Positions 6,488-14,920 of a stretch of 43,431 bases of DNA are shown here, one piece after another. This DNA is from Oscillospiraceae bacterium (lineage in GTDB: Bacteria > Bacillota > Clostridia > UMGS1810): contig SVJL01000008.1 of NCBI GenBank assembly GCA_015068985.1, positions 1-43,431 on the forward strand, given 5' to 3'. The first letter of the stretch is position 1. Each line of letters opens with the position of its first letter. Position numbers and translations under genes: made by a program. The notes below the pieces were generated by a model that was not told the DNA's origin, did no database searches, and saw only the letters and a list, made by a program, of their open reading frames with translations.

Positions 6488-8065
6488 ATGAAAAAACTTA
6501 TTGCATTTTTAATGTGTGCCGTTATGCTTTGCGCATCGGTGACAGCTCAGGCTTATTCACTTAATCCTTCTATCAAATATACCAATGCCGGAACCTACAA
6601 TCTGTGGACAGAAGAAGCATACTATTCTTCGCCGGCTGTGTGTGATATAGATGGTGACGGTGCTCTGGAAATTATATTTTCTAACTATTCAATAACTGTT
6701 TTGGATGCGGCAACAGGCACAACTGAATGGAAAGTCAATTCGGGTTATGACCGCAACACTCCCGTTCAGGAGTTTGGTCTCAGCAACGGTCACACATGGA
6801 GTGACATTGAAATTCACGACATAAACGGTGACGGCAAGAACGAAATCATAACAGCACACGGCGGCGGTGTTGTGTCGGTGCTCGACTCAAACGGCTATTT
6901 TTTGCCGGGCTGGCCGCAGACACCTCTTGCTGCATCTGCAAGAAGCGTTGAGGTTGCCGATCTCGACGGTGACGGCAAAAAAGAAATTGTTATAGGCTAT
7001 GGCATAGACGGCATTGCAAGCGTCTATGTGCTCAACTATGACGGCACTTTAAGGCATGGCTGGCCGCAGACATCAGGCGAAAACGGCAGATATACATGGA
7101 CTTACGGCGTGTTTATGGACACAATTTCAATTTCCGATTTAAACGGTGACGGAATCAGCGAAATAATTGTTCCGTCCGACCTTTCCTTTGTGTCGGTGTT
7201 TGAACCCGACGGCACAGCATTTAAGGCAAACTCCGAAGTGTATGGCAACCGCTCATGGGGGCAGGTTGCTCTTTATGAAGACTATGCCACCGAAATCAGA
7301 GGCGAAAACGGCGGTTGGGGAAATCCTGTTAACGGAACCGAAAAAAGGGAAGAGCTCTACAAGGGCGAGTTTGGCCATTCCAAAGCAAAGGTTGTTGACC
7401 TCGATTCCGACGGCAAAAAAGAGGTTGTTGTCACAACCATTATGGCAAACCGCAAATATGCACCCGTATATCCACCCACAGAATATATGACGGTTGCAGT
7501 TCTCAATGCCGACAGAACCCGCTACAAAAACGACCGTCTTGGCTACAACTGGGAGGTATTTCCAATGGACTTGGGCGAACCCCTTGTTCAGAATACCGAG
7601 TCGGTTGCGTCAAATGTGTATCACGCACCAACAATAAGCGACATTGATGCCGACGGCGATTATGAAATTTTGTTTAACTCCTACAACGGCAAGGTTCACT
7701 GCTTTGGTCTCGACAAGGTTGAGCCCTATGCGTGGCCCTTCAGCCTAACTAAGCGTTCAAACCCCAAATATGAATATGCATCTCCTGTAACCTGCCACGA
7801 TTTGGATTTTGACGGCAAACAGGAAATTATTTTCACATCATTCTATGACTATACCATGGGCTATGGTTCAGTTCGAGGCAATCTTTACATTCTCAACTAT
7901 GAGGGCAAGCTTATGCACAAGCTTGAATTGCCCGACAGCAAAGAACCCGGTCTGAAAGCCAACGGCGGCATGGCAGCTCCGGTGGTTTCTGATGTTGACG
8001 GTGACGGAGCATATGAGATTGTTATAAACACTATGCAGAGCGGAATTTGCGTTATCGACGTATGA
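6488..8065 (+). CDS. Secreted FG-GAP/VCBS beta-propeller protein
   Basis: The 525-residue product has a signal peptide (MKKLIAFLMCAVMLCASVTAQA) and about eight D-x-D-x-D-G type calcium loops. They lie near residues 53 (DIDGDGALEI), 113 (DINGDGKNEI), 157 (DLDGDGKKEI), 217 (DLNGDGISEI), 304, 384, 438 and 501 (DVDGDGAYEI). This is the FG-GAP/integrin-alpha type seven-bladed propeller and fills the whole mature chain. Such propellers occur in surface adhesins and, with catalytic residues, in some rhamnogalacturonan lyases; I see no clear lyase signature. It carries no SLH motif of its own, but the gene just upstream encodes an SLH protein. A role in binding polysaccharide is an inference. Confidence 0.85.
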   Translation: MKKLIAFLMCAVMLCASVTAQAYSLNPSIKYTNAGTYNLWTEEAYYSSPAVCDIDGDGALEIIFSNYSITVLDAATGTTEWKVNSGYDRNTPVQEFGLSNGHTWSDIEIHDINGDGKNEIITAHGGGVVSVLDSNGYFLPGWPQTPLAASARSVEVADLDGDGKKEIVIGYGIDGIASVYVLNYDGTLRHGWPQTSGENGRYTWTYGVFMDTISISDLNGDGISEIIVPSDLSFVSVFEPDGTAFKANSEVYGNRSWGQVALYEDYATEIRGENGGWGNPVNGTEKREELYKGEFGHSKAKVVDLDSDGKKEVVVTTIMANRKYAPVYPPTEYMTVAVLNADRTRYKNDRLGYNWEVFPMDLGEPLVQNTESVASNVYHAPTISDIDADGDYEILFNSYNGKVHCFGLDKVEPYAWPFSLTKRSNPKYEYASPVTCHDLDFDGKQEIIFTSFYDYTMGYGSVRGNLYILNYEGKLMHKLELPDSKEPGLKANGGMAAPVVSDVDGDGAYEIVINTMQSGICVIDV

Positions 8066-8101
8066 GGATAAATTTTGACAGTTAATTATTAAATTTGACC
8101 A

Positions 8102-8130
8102 TTGAAATAGGTAATCAATGGTGTTATAAT
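8102..8130 (+). promoter_or_regulatory. Promoter with overlapping inverted repeat, upstream of the GH88 gene
   Basis: TTGAAA (8102-8107) and TATAAT (8125-8130) are 17 bases apart. An inverted repeat CCATTGA/TCAATGG (8099-8105 and 8115-8121) covers the -35 and spacer, as a repressor operator would. This gives the GH88 gene its own control, separate from the FG-GAP gene upstream. Confidence 0.6.
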
Positions 8131-8186
8131 ATCGCAAAGCTTTAAAACGGAAAGCTTTTTCAACATACTATTGGAGGTTTTTTGAT

Positions 8187-9344
8187 ATGAGTAGTGAATA
8201 CGCATATTTAACAAAGCAAAAGCTCGAGGTTGCTCTTGAAAACGCTCTGGCAAAAATCAAAGGAGCAATTCCTGATTTTTCTGACGGTTTCCCTTTGGCT
8301 TCGAGTGTTAACGGAGTTTATGGCAAAAATGAAAGTAAGGGCGGATGGACTCAGAGCTTCTGGACAGGAATGCTCTGGCTTGCATACGAGTTTACCGGAG
8401 ACGAAATATACAAAAACACGGCAGAGGGTCTTCTTCCAATCTTTGCCAACCGTGTTGACAATATGATTGGCATGGGCGATCACGACATCGGATTTGTGTT
8501 TACGCTTTCAATGGTTGCAGGCTACAAAATCACCGGCGATGAATATATGAAGCAAAAGGCAATTGATGCGGCTCGGGTTCTTGCAAACCGTTTCCGCGAA
8601 AAGGGTCAGTTCATACAGCTTGCGGGCGATGCAGACTGTGAAGACGAAAAACTGTACCGACTGATAATCGACTGCCTTATGAATGTTCACCTGCTCCTTT
8701 GGGCAGGTCAGGAAACGGGCGAGAGTGAATTTACACGCAAAGCTCTCTCTCATGTTAACACAACTCTTGAAACCGTTGTGAGAGACGACGGCTCCACATT
8801 CCAGAATTTCTATTTTGACCAAAAGACCGGCGAAAGGCTGGGCGGCGGCACAAAGCAGGGGCTTTCTGATTCCAGTGCGTGGTCAAGAGGACAGGCATGG
8901 GGTGTTACAGGCCCAACCTATACATATTCCTACACCAAAGACGACAGCATAATGGAAAAGTATTATAAGATAGCAGATTATTACATCAACAATCTGCCCG
9001 ACGATTATGTTGCATATTGGGATCTTTCATTTACAAGCGGTGATGAACCTCGCGACAGCTCGGCGGCATCAATTGCTGTGTGCGGTCTTTTGGAGGCTTG
9101 TAAGGTGATGCCTTTGGATGATGCTCACAAAAAACTCTACTCCGAAACTGCCGAAAAAATAATGAACTCATTAATCGACAACTACACAACAAAGGATGAC
9201 CCAAGATCCAACGGTCTTTTAAAACACGGCACCTATTACTATGCCGGAAATCTCGGCATAGACGAGTGTACCATCTGGGGTGACTATTTCTACATGGAAG
9301 CTCTTATGAGATTTTTAAACCCCGATTGGAAAAAATATTGGTAA
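8187..9344 (+). CDS. Unsaturated glucuronyl hydrolase, glycoside hydrolase family 88
   Basis: The 385-residue protein has an alpha/alpha-barrel of usual GH88 length and no signal peptide, so it acts in the cytosol. GH88 enzymes remove the unsaturated uronic acid left at the non-reducing end by polysaccharide lyases. They work by hydrating the double bond with two aspartates. Candidates are the Asp in MGDHDIGF (about residues 97-103) and Asp162 in LIIDCLMN. Further family blocks are GWTQSFWTGMLWLAYE, SAWSRGQAWG and DSSAASIAVCGLLEA. GGAGG precedes the ATG. It fits downstream of the SLH-anchored heparinase-like lyase at 24486-30989, although the genes are 15 kb apart. Substrate could be from glycosaminoglycan, pectin or another uronan. 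Confidence 0.92.
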   Translation: MSSEYAYLTKQKLEVALENALAKIKGAIPDFSDGFPLASSVNGVYGKNESKGGWTQSFWTGMLWLAYEFTGDEIYKNTAEGLLPIFANRVDNMIGMGDHDIGFVFTLSMVAGYKITGDEYMKQKAIDAARVLANRFREKGQFIQLAGDADCEDEKLYRLIIDCLMNVHLLLWAGQETGESEFTRKALSHVNTTLETVVRDDGSTFQNFYFDQKTGERLGGGTKQGLSDSSAWSRGQAWGVTGPTYTYSYTKDDSIMEKYYKIADYYINNLPDDYVAYWDLSFTSGDEPRDSSAASIAVCGLLEACKVMPLDDAHKKLYSETAEKIMNSLIDNYTTKDDPRSNGLLKHGTYYYAGNLGIDECTIWGDYFYMEALMRFLNPDWKKYW

Positions 9345-9350
9345 AAACAT

Positions 9351-9507
9351 AAAATGGGATGTCTCATTAAACAAATAATATGCATAACTGCTAATTTGTA
9401 GGGGCGGATGCCATCATCCGCCCGTTTTTTTCGGGTCGATGTTGGCATCGACCCCTACATTTTTAAATTCTTATGCATTATAAATGTTCAAAGAGACATC
9501 CCGTTTT
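9351..9507. repeat. Composite palindromic element between convergent genes (terminator-like)
   Basis: Outer arms AAAATGGGATGTCTC (9351-9365) and GAGACATCCCGTTTT (9493-9507) pair with one G-T wobble. Inside are ATATGCATAA-type arms and two nested hairpins: GGGGCGGATG/CATCCGCCC, then GGGTCGATG/CATCGACCC ending CCCTACA. It fills the whole gap between the ends of the converging GH88 and ABC exporter genes, so it should act as a two-way terminator. A sister element lies at 41389-41505. Confidence 0.7.
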
Positions 9508-9512
9508 ATTTA

Positions 9513-11261
9513 TTAAAGTGATGTATACAAGCCATACAGCTTTGAATATTCGCCGCCCTTTTCCATAAGCTCGGCGTGTGTGCCTGTTTCCGAAATTCCA
9601 TCTTCTGTGAGCACAATAATCTTTGTTGCATTTCTGATTGTTGTGAGTCGGTGAGCAATGGTAAAGGTTGTGCGGTTTTTTGCAAGGCTCTCAAGAGATT
9701 TTTGTACCAGAAGCTCACTCTCGTTATCCAAAGCACTTGTTGCTTCGTCGAGAATAAGAATTGGAGGATTTTTCAAAAACAGTCTTGCAATCGAAACCCT
9801 CTGTTTTTGACCGCCCGATAGTTTAACGCCTCTTTCACCAACATAAGTGTTGTAACCGTCGGGTAGTGACAAAATAAACTCGTGAGCACCTGCATTTTTT
9901 GCCGCTTCGATAATTTCTTCATCGCTTGCATCCGGACATCCGTATATAATGTTGTCCCGCACGGTACCGCTGAAAAGATACACATCCTGCTGAACAACAC
10001 CTATTGCCGAACGCAGAGAACTCAGCGAAACATCTTTTATGGATTTGCCGTCTATGGTTATTTCGCCGTCGGTAAGTTCATAAAATCTTGGGAGCAAATT
10101 ACAAAGTGTTGTTTTCCCGCTTCCCGAAGGTCCCACAATGGCAATGTTTTCACCTTTTTTAACATCAATGTTTATGTGAGACAAAACCTCGTCGGAATTG
10201 TCGGAATAAGAAAATGTTATGTTTTTAAAGCTTATGTCTCCGTTAATCTGACAAAGCTCTTCAGCGTTTGACTTGTCGGCTATCTCGGGTTCTGTGTTCA
10301 TAATTTCTGTAAAACGCTCAATTCCTGTCAGACCACGCTGAAACTGTTCGGTAAATTCAACAAGCTTTCTGATGGATGCTATAAGAGTTTGAATATACAA
10401 AAGATAAGCAATCATATCTGCCGCAGTGATATGACCTTTTACCATAAACAGCGAGCCAATTGTAATGACTGCAACATACATAACCCCGTCAAAAAATCGA
10501 GTGCAAGCGTGAAAACGAGCCATATACTTGTAGGCGTTTTTCTTTGTTTCAAAAAATTTGCCGTTCCCCTCTTCAAACCGTTGATTTTCTTTTTCTTCGT
10601 TGGCAAAGCTTTTAACAACTCTTATGCCAAGCAGGCAATCCTCTACCTGAGCATTCAGCTCGCCTATTTGTTCCCTTTGTTTTTTAAAGGCGTTTTTCAT
10701 GCTTTTTCTGAAAAATGCAACCGAAATCAGCATAAGCGGCAAAAGAGCAAAAATAATAAGTGTGAGAGGAACGTTTATACCACAGAGAATGATAAACGAG
10801 CCAACAATTTTTATTCCGCAAATAAAAAGCTCCTCAGGGCAATGGTGAGCAAACTCGGTAATGTCGAAAAGATCGTTTGATATTCTCGACATTATCTGGC
10901 CAACCTTTGCACTGTCGTAATAGCTGAAAGAGAGCTTCAAAAGATGGGAAAACATATCTCTTCGCATATCTGTTTCGATTCTTGCACCCATAACGTGACC
11001 TGTGTTTGACATATAGTAGTTGGCGAAGGTATCGACCAGCTTTAAAAACAAATATAGTGCACCAAGCCTCAGAATGGAGGTTACCAAAAGCTCTGTCGCT
11101 CCGTTTTGAGCAGTCTGGGTTATATAACGCACAATCATTGGCAGCACAAGCTCGCAAAGAGTTGACAGACAAGCACAAATAAGGTCGAGAACAATAATGC
11201 CTATGTATGGCTTGTAGTATTTTGAAAAAAATTTAAGGTTGCTGAATTTGTTATTTTTCAT
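9513..11261 (-). CDS. ABC exporter, fused permease and ATPase (type IV half-transporter)
   Basis: The start is taken at 11261, where CGGAG lies 8 bases upstream; the extra 15 upstream codons lack a site. The 582-residue product has six membrane helices in the first ~320 residues and an ATP-binding domain with Walker A GPSGSGKTT, signature LSGGQKQR and Walker B ILILDEATSAL. This is the MsbA/BmrA-like architecture of homodimeric or heterodimeric exporters of lipids, drugs or peptides. No peptidase domain is present. No partner half-transporter is adjacent, so a homodimer is likely. Substrate unknown. It is divergent from the GNAT gene. Confidence 0.9.
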   Translation of the reverse strand: MKNNKFSNLKFFSKYYKPYIGIIVLDLICACLSTLCELVLPMIVRYITQTAQNGATELLVTSILRLGALYLFLKLVDTFANYYMSNTGHVMGARIETDMRRDMFSHLLKLSFSYYDSAKVGQIMSRISNDLFDITEFAHHCPEELFICGIKIVGSFIILCGINVPLTLIIFALLPLMLISVAFFRKSMKNAFKKQREQIGELNAQVEDCLLGIRVVKSFANEEKENQRFEEGNGKFFETKKNAYKYMARFHACTRFFDGVMYVAVITIGSLFMVKGHITAADMIAYLLYIQTLIASIRKLVEFTEQFQRGLTGIERFTEIMNTEPEIADKSNAEELCQINGDISFKNITFSYSDNSDEVLSHINIDVKKGENIAIVGPSGSGKTTLCNLLPRFYELTDGEITIDGKSIKDVSLSSLRSAIGVVQQDVYLFSGTVRDNIIYGCPDASDEEIIEAAKNAGAHEFILSLPDGYNTYVGERGVKLSGGQKQRVSIARLFLKNPPILILDEATSALDNESELLVQKSLESLAKNRTTFTIAHRLTTIRNATKIIVLTEDGISETGTHAELMEKGGEYSKLYGLYTSL

Positions 11262-11289
11262 TGCTTTATCTCCGAATTTATTATATAAT
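11261..11289 (+). promoter_or_regulatory. Promoter for the GNAT gene, within a divergent intergenic palindrome
   Basis: TTGCTT (11261-11266) and TATAAT (11284-11289) are 17 bases apart. The -10 lies in the palindrome TTATTATATAATAA (11278-11291), which offers a TATAAT on the other strand too for the ABC exporter gene. The -35 begins on the last base of the exporter's start codon. Confidence 0.45.
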
Positions 11290-11338
11290 AACATTAATTT
11301 TATCATATTTTTTAACGCTGTGCAAGGAGAATGTTACA

Positions 11339-11845
11339 ATGTTTCAAAATTACATTACCAAAATTATAAATGCATCAGAACTCGAAAAAATCTACGATAA
11401 AAAAATTGCCCAAAACCCTGCCGACATTCACATTCCCGAGCAGAAAAAGCGCAGAATGAAAGATGCCATCGCCGGCACTAAAGTGTTTTTTGGCGGATTT
11501 ATTGACGATGAGCTGATTTGTGAAGCAAATGCAACCGTATCGGCAGATGATGCTCACGTTCAGAACAAAGATTATGTTCTTTCAGGCAACACTGCCTATC
11601 TTTCAGCGTTTTTAACAAAGGAGCCCTATCGCCAAAAAGGCTATTTTTCAAAGCTGTATGAATTTATGGAAAATGAGCTTCGCTCAATGGGATTTGAACA
11701 TCTTACCATCGGCGTTGAACCCGAGGATGAAAAAAACCGCCTTATGTATTATAAGTGGGGCTACACAGAACTCATATATTCGGGAGTTGAAGAGTTTGAT
11801 GATATGAAAATCAGAGTTTGCTACTACCGTAAGAATATCAAATGA
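11339..11845 (+). CDS. GNAT-family N-acetyltransferase
   Basis: The start at 11339 follows AAGGAG; a longer reading frame from 11261 has no site and overlaps the exporter start. The 168-residue protein carries the GNAT acetyl-CoA loop in YRQKGYFSKLYEFMENEL (about residues 98-115) and the following GVEPEDEKNRLMYYKWGYTE, a standard motif B. The beta-strand just before, AYLSAFLTKEPY, is typical. These cytosolic enzymes acetylate small molecules, peptides or proteins. The acceptor cannot be predicted. It is a single gene, divergent from the ABC exporter; a functional link is possible but unproven. Confidence 0.85.
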   Translation: MFQNYITKIINASELEKIYDKKIAQNPADIHIPEQKKRRMKDAIAGTKVFFGGFIDDELICEANATVSADDAHVQNKDYVLSGNTAYLSAFLTKEPYRQKGYFSKLYEFMENELRSMGFEHLTIGVEPEDEKNRLMYYKWGYTELIYSGVEEFDDMKIRVCYYRKNIK

Positions 11846-11906
11846 AATATTTGGTGCAAATTGCATTGAAATCCGCTATGAAATTTGTCATAATTTCTAA
11901 TTGTAA

Positions 11907-11935
11907 TTGTGACGGAAATGATATAAAATTAGAAT
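11907..11935 (+). promoter_or_regulatory. Promoter of the nucleoside ABC transporter operon
   Basis: TTGTGA (11907-11912) and TAGAAT (11930-11935) are 17 bases apart, placing the transcription start near 11942. Confidence 0.5.
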
Positions 11936-11940
11936 AGGTT

Positions 11941-11961
11941 TTTGTTGCAGACAGCAACAAA
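11941..11961 (+). other. Hairpin at the predicted 5' end of the transporter mRNA
   Basis: TTTGTTGC and GCAACAAA form a perfect 8-bp stem with loop AGACA. Starting at or next to the predicted transcript start, it could protect the mRNA 5' end or regulate it. I see no purine riboswitch signature here. Confidence 0.4.
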
Positions 11962-11985
11962 CAAAATTATACGGAGGTATGAAAA

Positions 11986-13221
11986 ATGAAAAAATTATTA
12001 GCATTGATTCTTTCACTTGCTATGGTGCTCTCTTTTGCAGCATGCGGCGGTGAAAAAGTTCAGGATGAGACAGCTGCAGTGGACGATGGTTTTAAAATCG
12101 GCTTTGTATTTCTCCACGACGAGAACTCAACCTATGATGCAAACTTCATTAACGCAGCTAAAGCTGCAACAGAAGCTATGGGTCTTACCGAAGATCAGGT
12201 AATGTTTAAAAAGAACATTCCCGAATCGGCAGAATGTTATGACGCTGCTGCAGACCTTGCAGATGCCGGATGCGACATCGTATTTGCTGACAGCTTCGGT
12301 CACGAAGACTTTATGATTCAGGCTGCAAAAGAGTATCCTGATGTTGTTTTCTGCCACGCTACAGGCACAAAAGCTCATACAGAAGGTCTTGACAACTTCT
12401 ACAACGCATTTGCTTCAATCTATGAAGGCAGATTCCTCGCAGGTATTGCTGCAGGTCTCAAGCTTAATGATATGATTGAAAAAGGCGATATCACAGCAGA
12501 ACAGGCTAAAATGGGTTATGTTGGTGCATATCCTTATGCAGAAGTTAAATCAGGTCTCACATCTTTCTTCCTTGGTGCACGCTACGTTTGCCCCGAAGTT
12601 ACAATGGATGTTAAATACACCAACTCTTGGTTTGATATAGCTGCTGAAAAAGAAACAGCAAACGCTCTTATCGCAGACGGATGCGTTCTTATCAGTCAGC
12701 ACGCCGACTCCGAAGGTGCTCCTAAGGCTTGTGAAGAAGCAGGCGTTCCCAACGTTGCCTACAACCTTGACACACGTGATTGGGGCCCCAACACTGCTCT
12801 TATCTCCAGCAAAATTAACTGGCAGCCATATTTTGAACACATCATCGATGCAGTTCAGAACGACAAAGAAATCACACAGGATTTCTGCGGCGGTCTTGAA
12901 GAAGGCGTTGTAGAAACTCTTGGTCTTAACGATGCAGTTGCTGCTCCCGGCACAGTTGAAAAGCTTGAAGAAATCAAAGCTAAACTCATCTCCGGCGAAA
13001 TCAAAGTATTTGACACAGCAACCTTCACCGCAAAGAATTTTAAGAGTGATAATGTTACTCTCGATGCAGAAGGTCATGTTATTGGCTATAAAGCTGATGT
13101 AGATAGTGACGAAGCTTTCACTGGGGACACCGAGGCTATTGCAGACGGTTATTTCCACGAATCAGAATACCGCAGTGCTCCTTACTTCGATATCGACATT
13201 GACGGCATCACAACAAAATAA
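11986..13221 (+). CDS. BMP-family substrate-binding lipoprotein (nucleoside ABC importer)
   Basis: The 411-residue product has a lipoprotein signal, MKKLLALILSLAMVLSFAAC, with the lipid-modified Cys20. It is followed by a BMP/PnrA-type periplasmic-binding fold: FKIGFVFLHDENSTYDANFI, then DIVFADSFGHEDFM and YEGRFLAGIAAGL, the last being highly typical of BMP proteins. In Firmicutes these lipoproteins collect purine nucleosides for YufNOPQ-like importers. The next three genes encode the ATPase and two permeases, which supports the call. The segment between this gene and the ATPase has two strong hairpins that could favour high lipoprotein expression. Exact ligand not proven. Confidence 0.9.
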   Translation: MKKLLALILSLAMVLSFAACGGEKVQDETAAVDDGFKIGFVFLHDENSTYDANFINAAKAATEAMGLTEDQVMFKKNIPESAECYDAAADLADAGCDIVFADSFGHEDFMIQAAKEYPDVVFCHATGTKAHTEGLDNFYNAFASIYEGRFLAGIAAGLKLNDMIEKGDITAEQAKMGYVGAYPYAEVKSGLTSFFLGARYVCPEVTMDVKYTNSWFDIAAEKETANALIADGCVLISQHADSEGAPKACEEAGVPNVAYNLDTRDWGPNTALISSKINWQPYFEHIIDAVQNDKEITQDFCGGLEEGVVETLGLNDAVAAPGTVEKLEEIKAKLISGEIKVFDTATFTAKNFKSDNVTLDAEGHVIGYKADVDSDEAFTGDTEAIADGYFHESEYRSAPYFDIDIDGITTK

Positions 13222-13244
13222 TATAACTTGTTCATAGAGGTTTG

Positions 13245-13320
13245 GGCGGAGCCTTGCTCCGCCTGAATCTTTTGTTTTCAAAAAGTTTTGTTTGCACGAA
13301 GTTTTCTGAAAACAAAAGAT
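13245..13320 (+). other. Two intercistronic hairpins after the binding-protein gene
   Basis: The first is GGCGGAGC-CTT-GCTCCGCC (13245-13263). The second has 14-bp perfect arms, ATCTTTTGTTTTCA (13267-13280) and TGAAAACAAAAGAT (13307-13320). Neither has a classic T-tract after it. They are well placed to block 3' exonucleases or act as a partial terminator, so that more binding protein than ATPase is made. Confidence 0.55.
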
Positions 13321-13378
13321 AGCCATTGAAACATTATTGGGAGTTCGGATATAAACACACACTCAAGGAGGAGATTTT

Positions 13379-14920
13379 GTGGCATCAAATGCAGCAATAG
13401 AATTAGTAAACATTACCAAAACATTTGGCTCTACAGTTGCAAATAAAGATGTTTGTCTCACTGTAAACAAGGGCGAAATTCTTTCTATCCTCGGTGAAAA
13501 CGGAAGCGGAAAAACAACCCTTATGAATATGATTTCGGGCATATACTACCCCGATTCCGGTCAGATTTTCATCGATGGAAAGGAAGCCGTTATAAGCGGG
13601 CCAAAAGATGCTTTTGCCTACAAAATAGGCATGATTCATCAGCATTTTAAGCTTGTTGATGTGTTTTCTGCTGCCGAAAACATTGTTCTTGGTCTTGAAG
13701 ACGAAAAAGGCTTTGATATGAAGAACTATGTTGGCCGCATCAAAGAAATAAGCGATCAATACGGCTTCGACATTGACCCCAACAAGAAAATATATGAGAT
13801 GTCTGTTTCTGAGAAACAAACTGTGGAAATAATAAAGGTTCTGTTTCGAGGTGCCGATATTCTCATTCTCGACGAACCCACTGCCGTTCTCACTCCTCAG
13901 GAAACCCAGAAGCTTTTTGCAATTCTCAGACGTATGCGTGATGCAGGCAAAGCCATCATCATCATTACCCACAAGCTCCACGAGGTTCTTAGCCTTTCCG
14001 ACCGTGTGTCGGTTTTGAGAAAAGGTGAATATGTTGGCACCGTCAAAACAAGCGAAGCAAACGAAGCCATTCTCACCGAAATGATGGTTGGCAAAAAAAT
14101 TGCTCTCAACATTCACCGTGACGAACCCTCCAACGAAGAAGTTCGTCTTTCTGTGGAGGGTATAAGCTGTATCAACCGCGAGGGAGTGTCGGTTCTGAAC
14201 GATATTTCTTTTAGTGTAAACTCCGGCGAAATACTTGGCATTGCAGGCATAGCCGGAAGCGGTCAGCGTGAATTGCTTGAATCTATTGCCGGGCTTCAAA
14301 AAATCAATCACGGAAAGATTATATACAATAACCCCAAAACAGGCGAGGTCGAAAACCTCAGAGACAAAACCCCCCGTCAGATTCGTGACATGGGTGTCCG
14401 TCTTTCGTTTGTTCCCGAAGATCGTCTTGGTATGGGCCTTGTCGGCAATATGGACATTGTTGACAATATGATGCTCAGAAGCTACCGTAAAGGTCATTCT
14501 GTGTTTGTAAGACGCAAAGAACCTCAGAATCTTGCCGACGAAATCATAAAAAGACTCGGCGTTGTAACACCCGATTCCCACACTCCGGTCAGACGGCTTT
14601 CGGGCGGTAATGTTCAGAAGGTTTTGGTTGGCAGAGAAATCTCCTCTTCGCCCACAGTGCTCATGGCGGCATATCCGGTAAGAGGCCTCGACATCAATTC
14701 ATCCTACACCATATACAATTTGTTAAACGAACAAAAGAGTAAAGGCGTTGCAGTAATCTTTGTTGGTGAAGACCTCGACGTGCTTCTTGAGCTCTGTGAC
14801 CGCATAATGGTTCTCAGCGGCGGTGCCGTGAGCGATATTGTTGATGCCCGCACTGCCACAAAAGAGCAAATCGGTCTTTTAATGACAAAATCCCGGGAGG
14901 TTAGCCATGACAACAAATAA
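13379..14920 (+). CDS. Nucleoside ABC importer ATP-binding protein (two ATPase domains)
   Basis: The start is a GTG at 13379 after AAGGAGGAG. The 513-residue protein has two ABC domains in tandem, as in YufO/RbsA/NupA. Domain 1 has Walker A GENGSGKTT (residues 39-47), a degenerate signature (SVSEKQTVEI) and Walker B ILILDEPTAVL. Domain 2 has a degenerate Walker A, GIAGSGQRE, signature LSGGNVQKV and AAYPVRGLD. This asymmetry, one active and one degenerate site, is normal for this family. The block SFVPEDRLGMGLV is also typical. Its stop region overlaps the next gene by 14 bases (the permease start lies within it), so translation is coupled. Confidence 0.93.
   Translation: MASNAAIELVNITKTFGSTVANKDVCLTVNKGEILSILGENGSGKTTLMNMISGIYYPDSGQIFIDGKEAVISGPKDAFAYKIGMIHQHFKLVDVFSAAENIVLGLEDEKGFDMKNYVGRIKEISDQYGFDIDPNKKIYEMSVSEKQTVEIIKVLFRGADILILDEPTAVLTPQETQKLFAILRRMRDAGKAIIIITHKLHEVLSLSDRVSVLRKGEYVGTVKTSEANEAILTEMMVGKKIALNIHRDEPSNEEVRLSVEGISCINREGVSVLNDISFSVNSGEILGIAGIAGSGQRELLESIAGLQKINHGKIIYNNPKTGEVENLRDKTPRQIRDMGVRLSFVPEDRLGMGLVGNMDIVDNMMLRSYRKGHSVFVRRKEPQNLADEIIKRLGVVTPDSHTPVRRLSGGNVQKVLVGREISSSPTVLMAAYPVRGLDINSSYTIYNLLNEQKSKGVAVIFVGEDLDVLLELCDRIMVLSGGAVSDIVDARTATKEQIGLLMTKSREVSHDNK

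Noticed and set aside
11860-11985. Purine riboswitch ahead of the nucleoside importer
   Set aside because: The region is short and lacks the conserved purine-aptamer core; only a simple 8-bp hairpin is present.
13403-14581. 392-codon open frame on the minus strand inside the importer ATPase gene
   Set aside because: It is fully antisense to a well-conserved ATPase, has no ribosome site and no protein family features.
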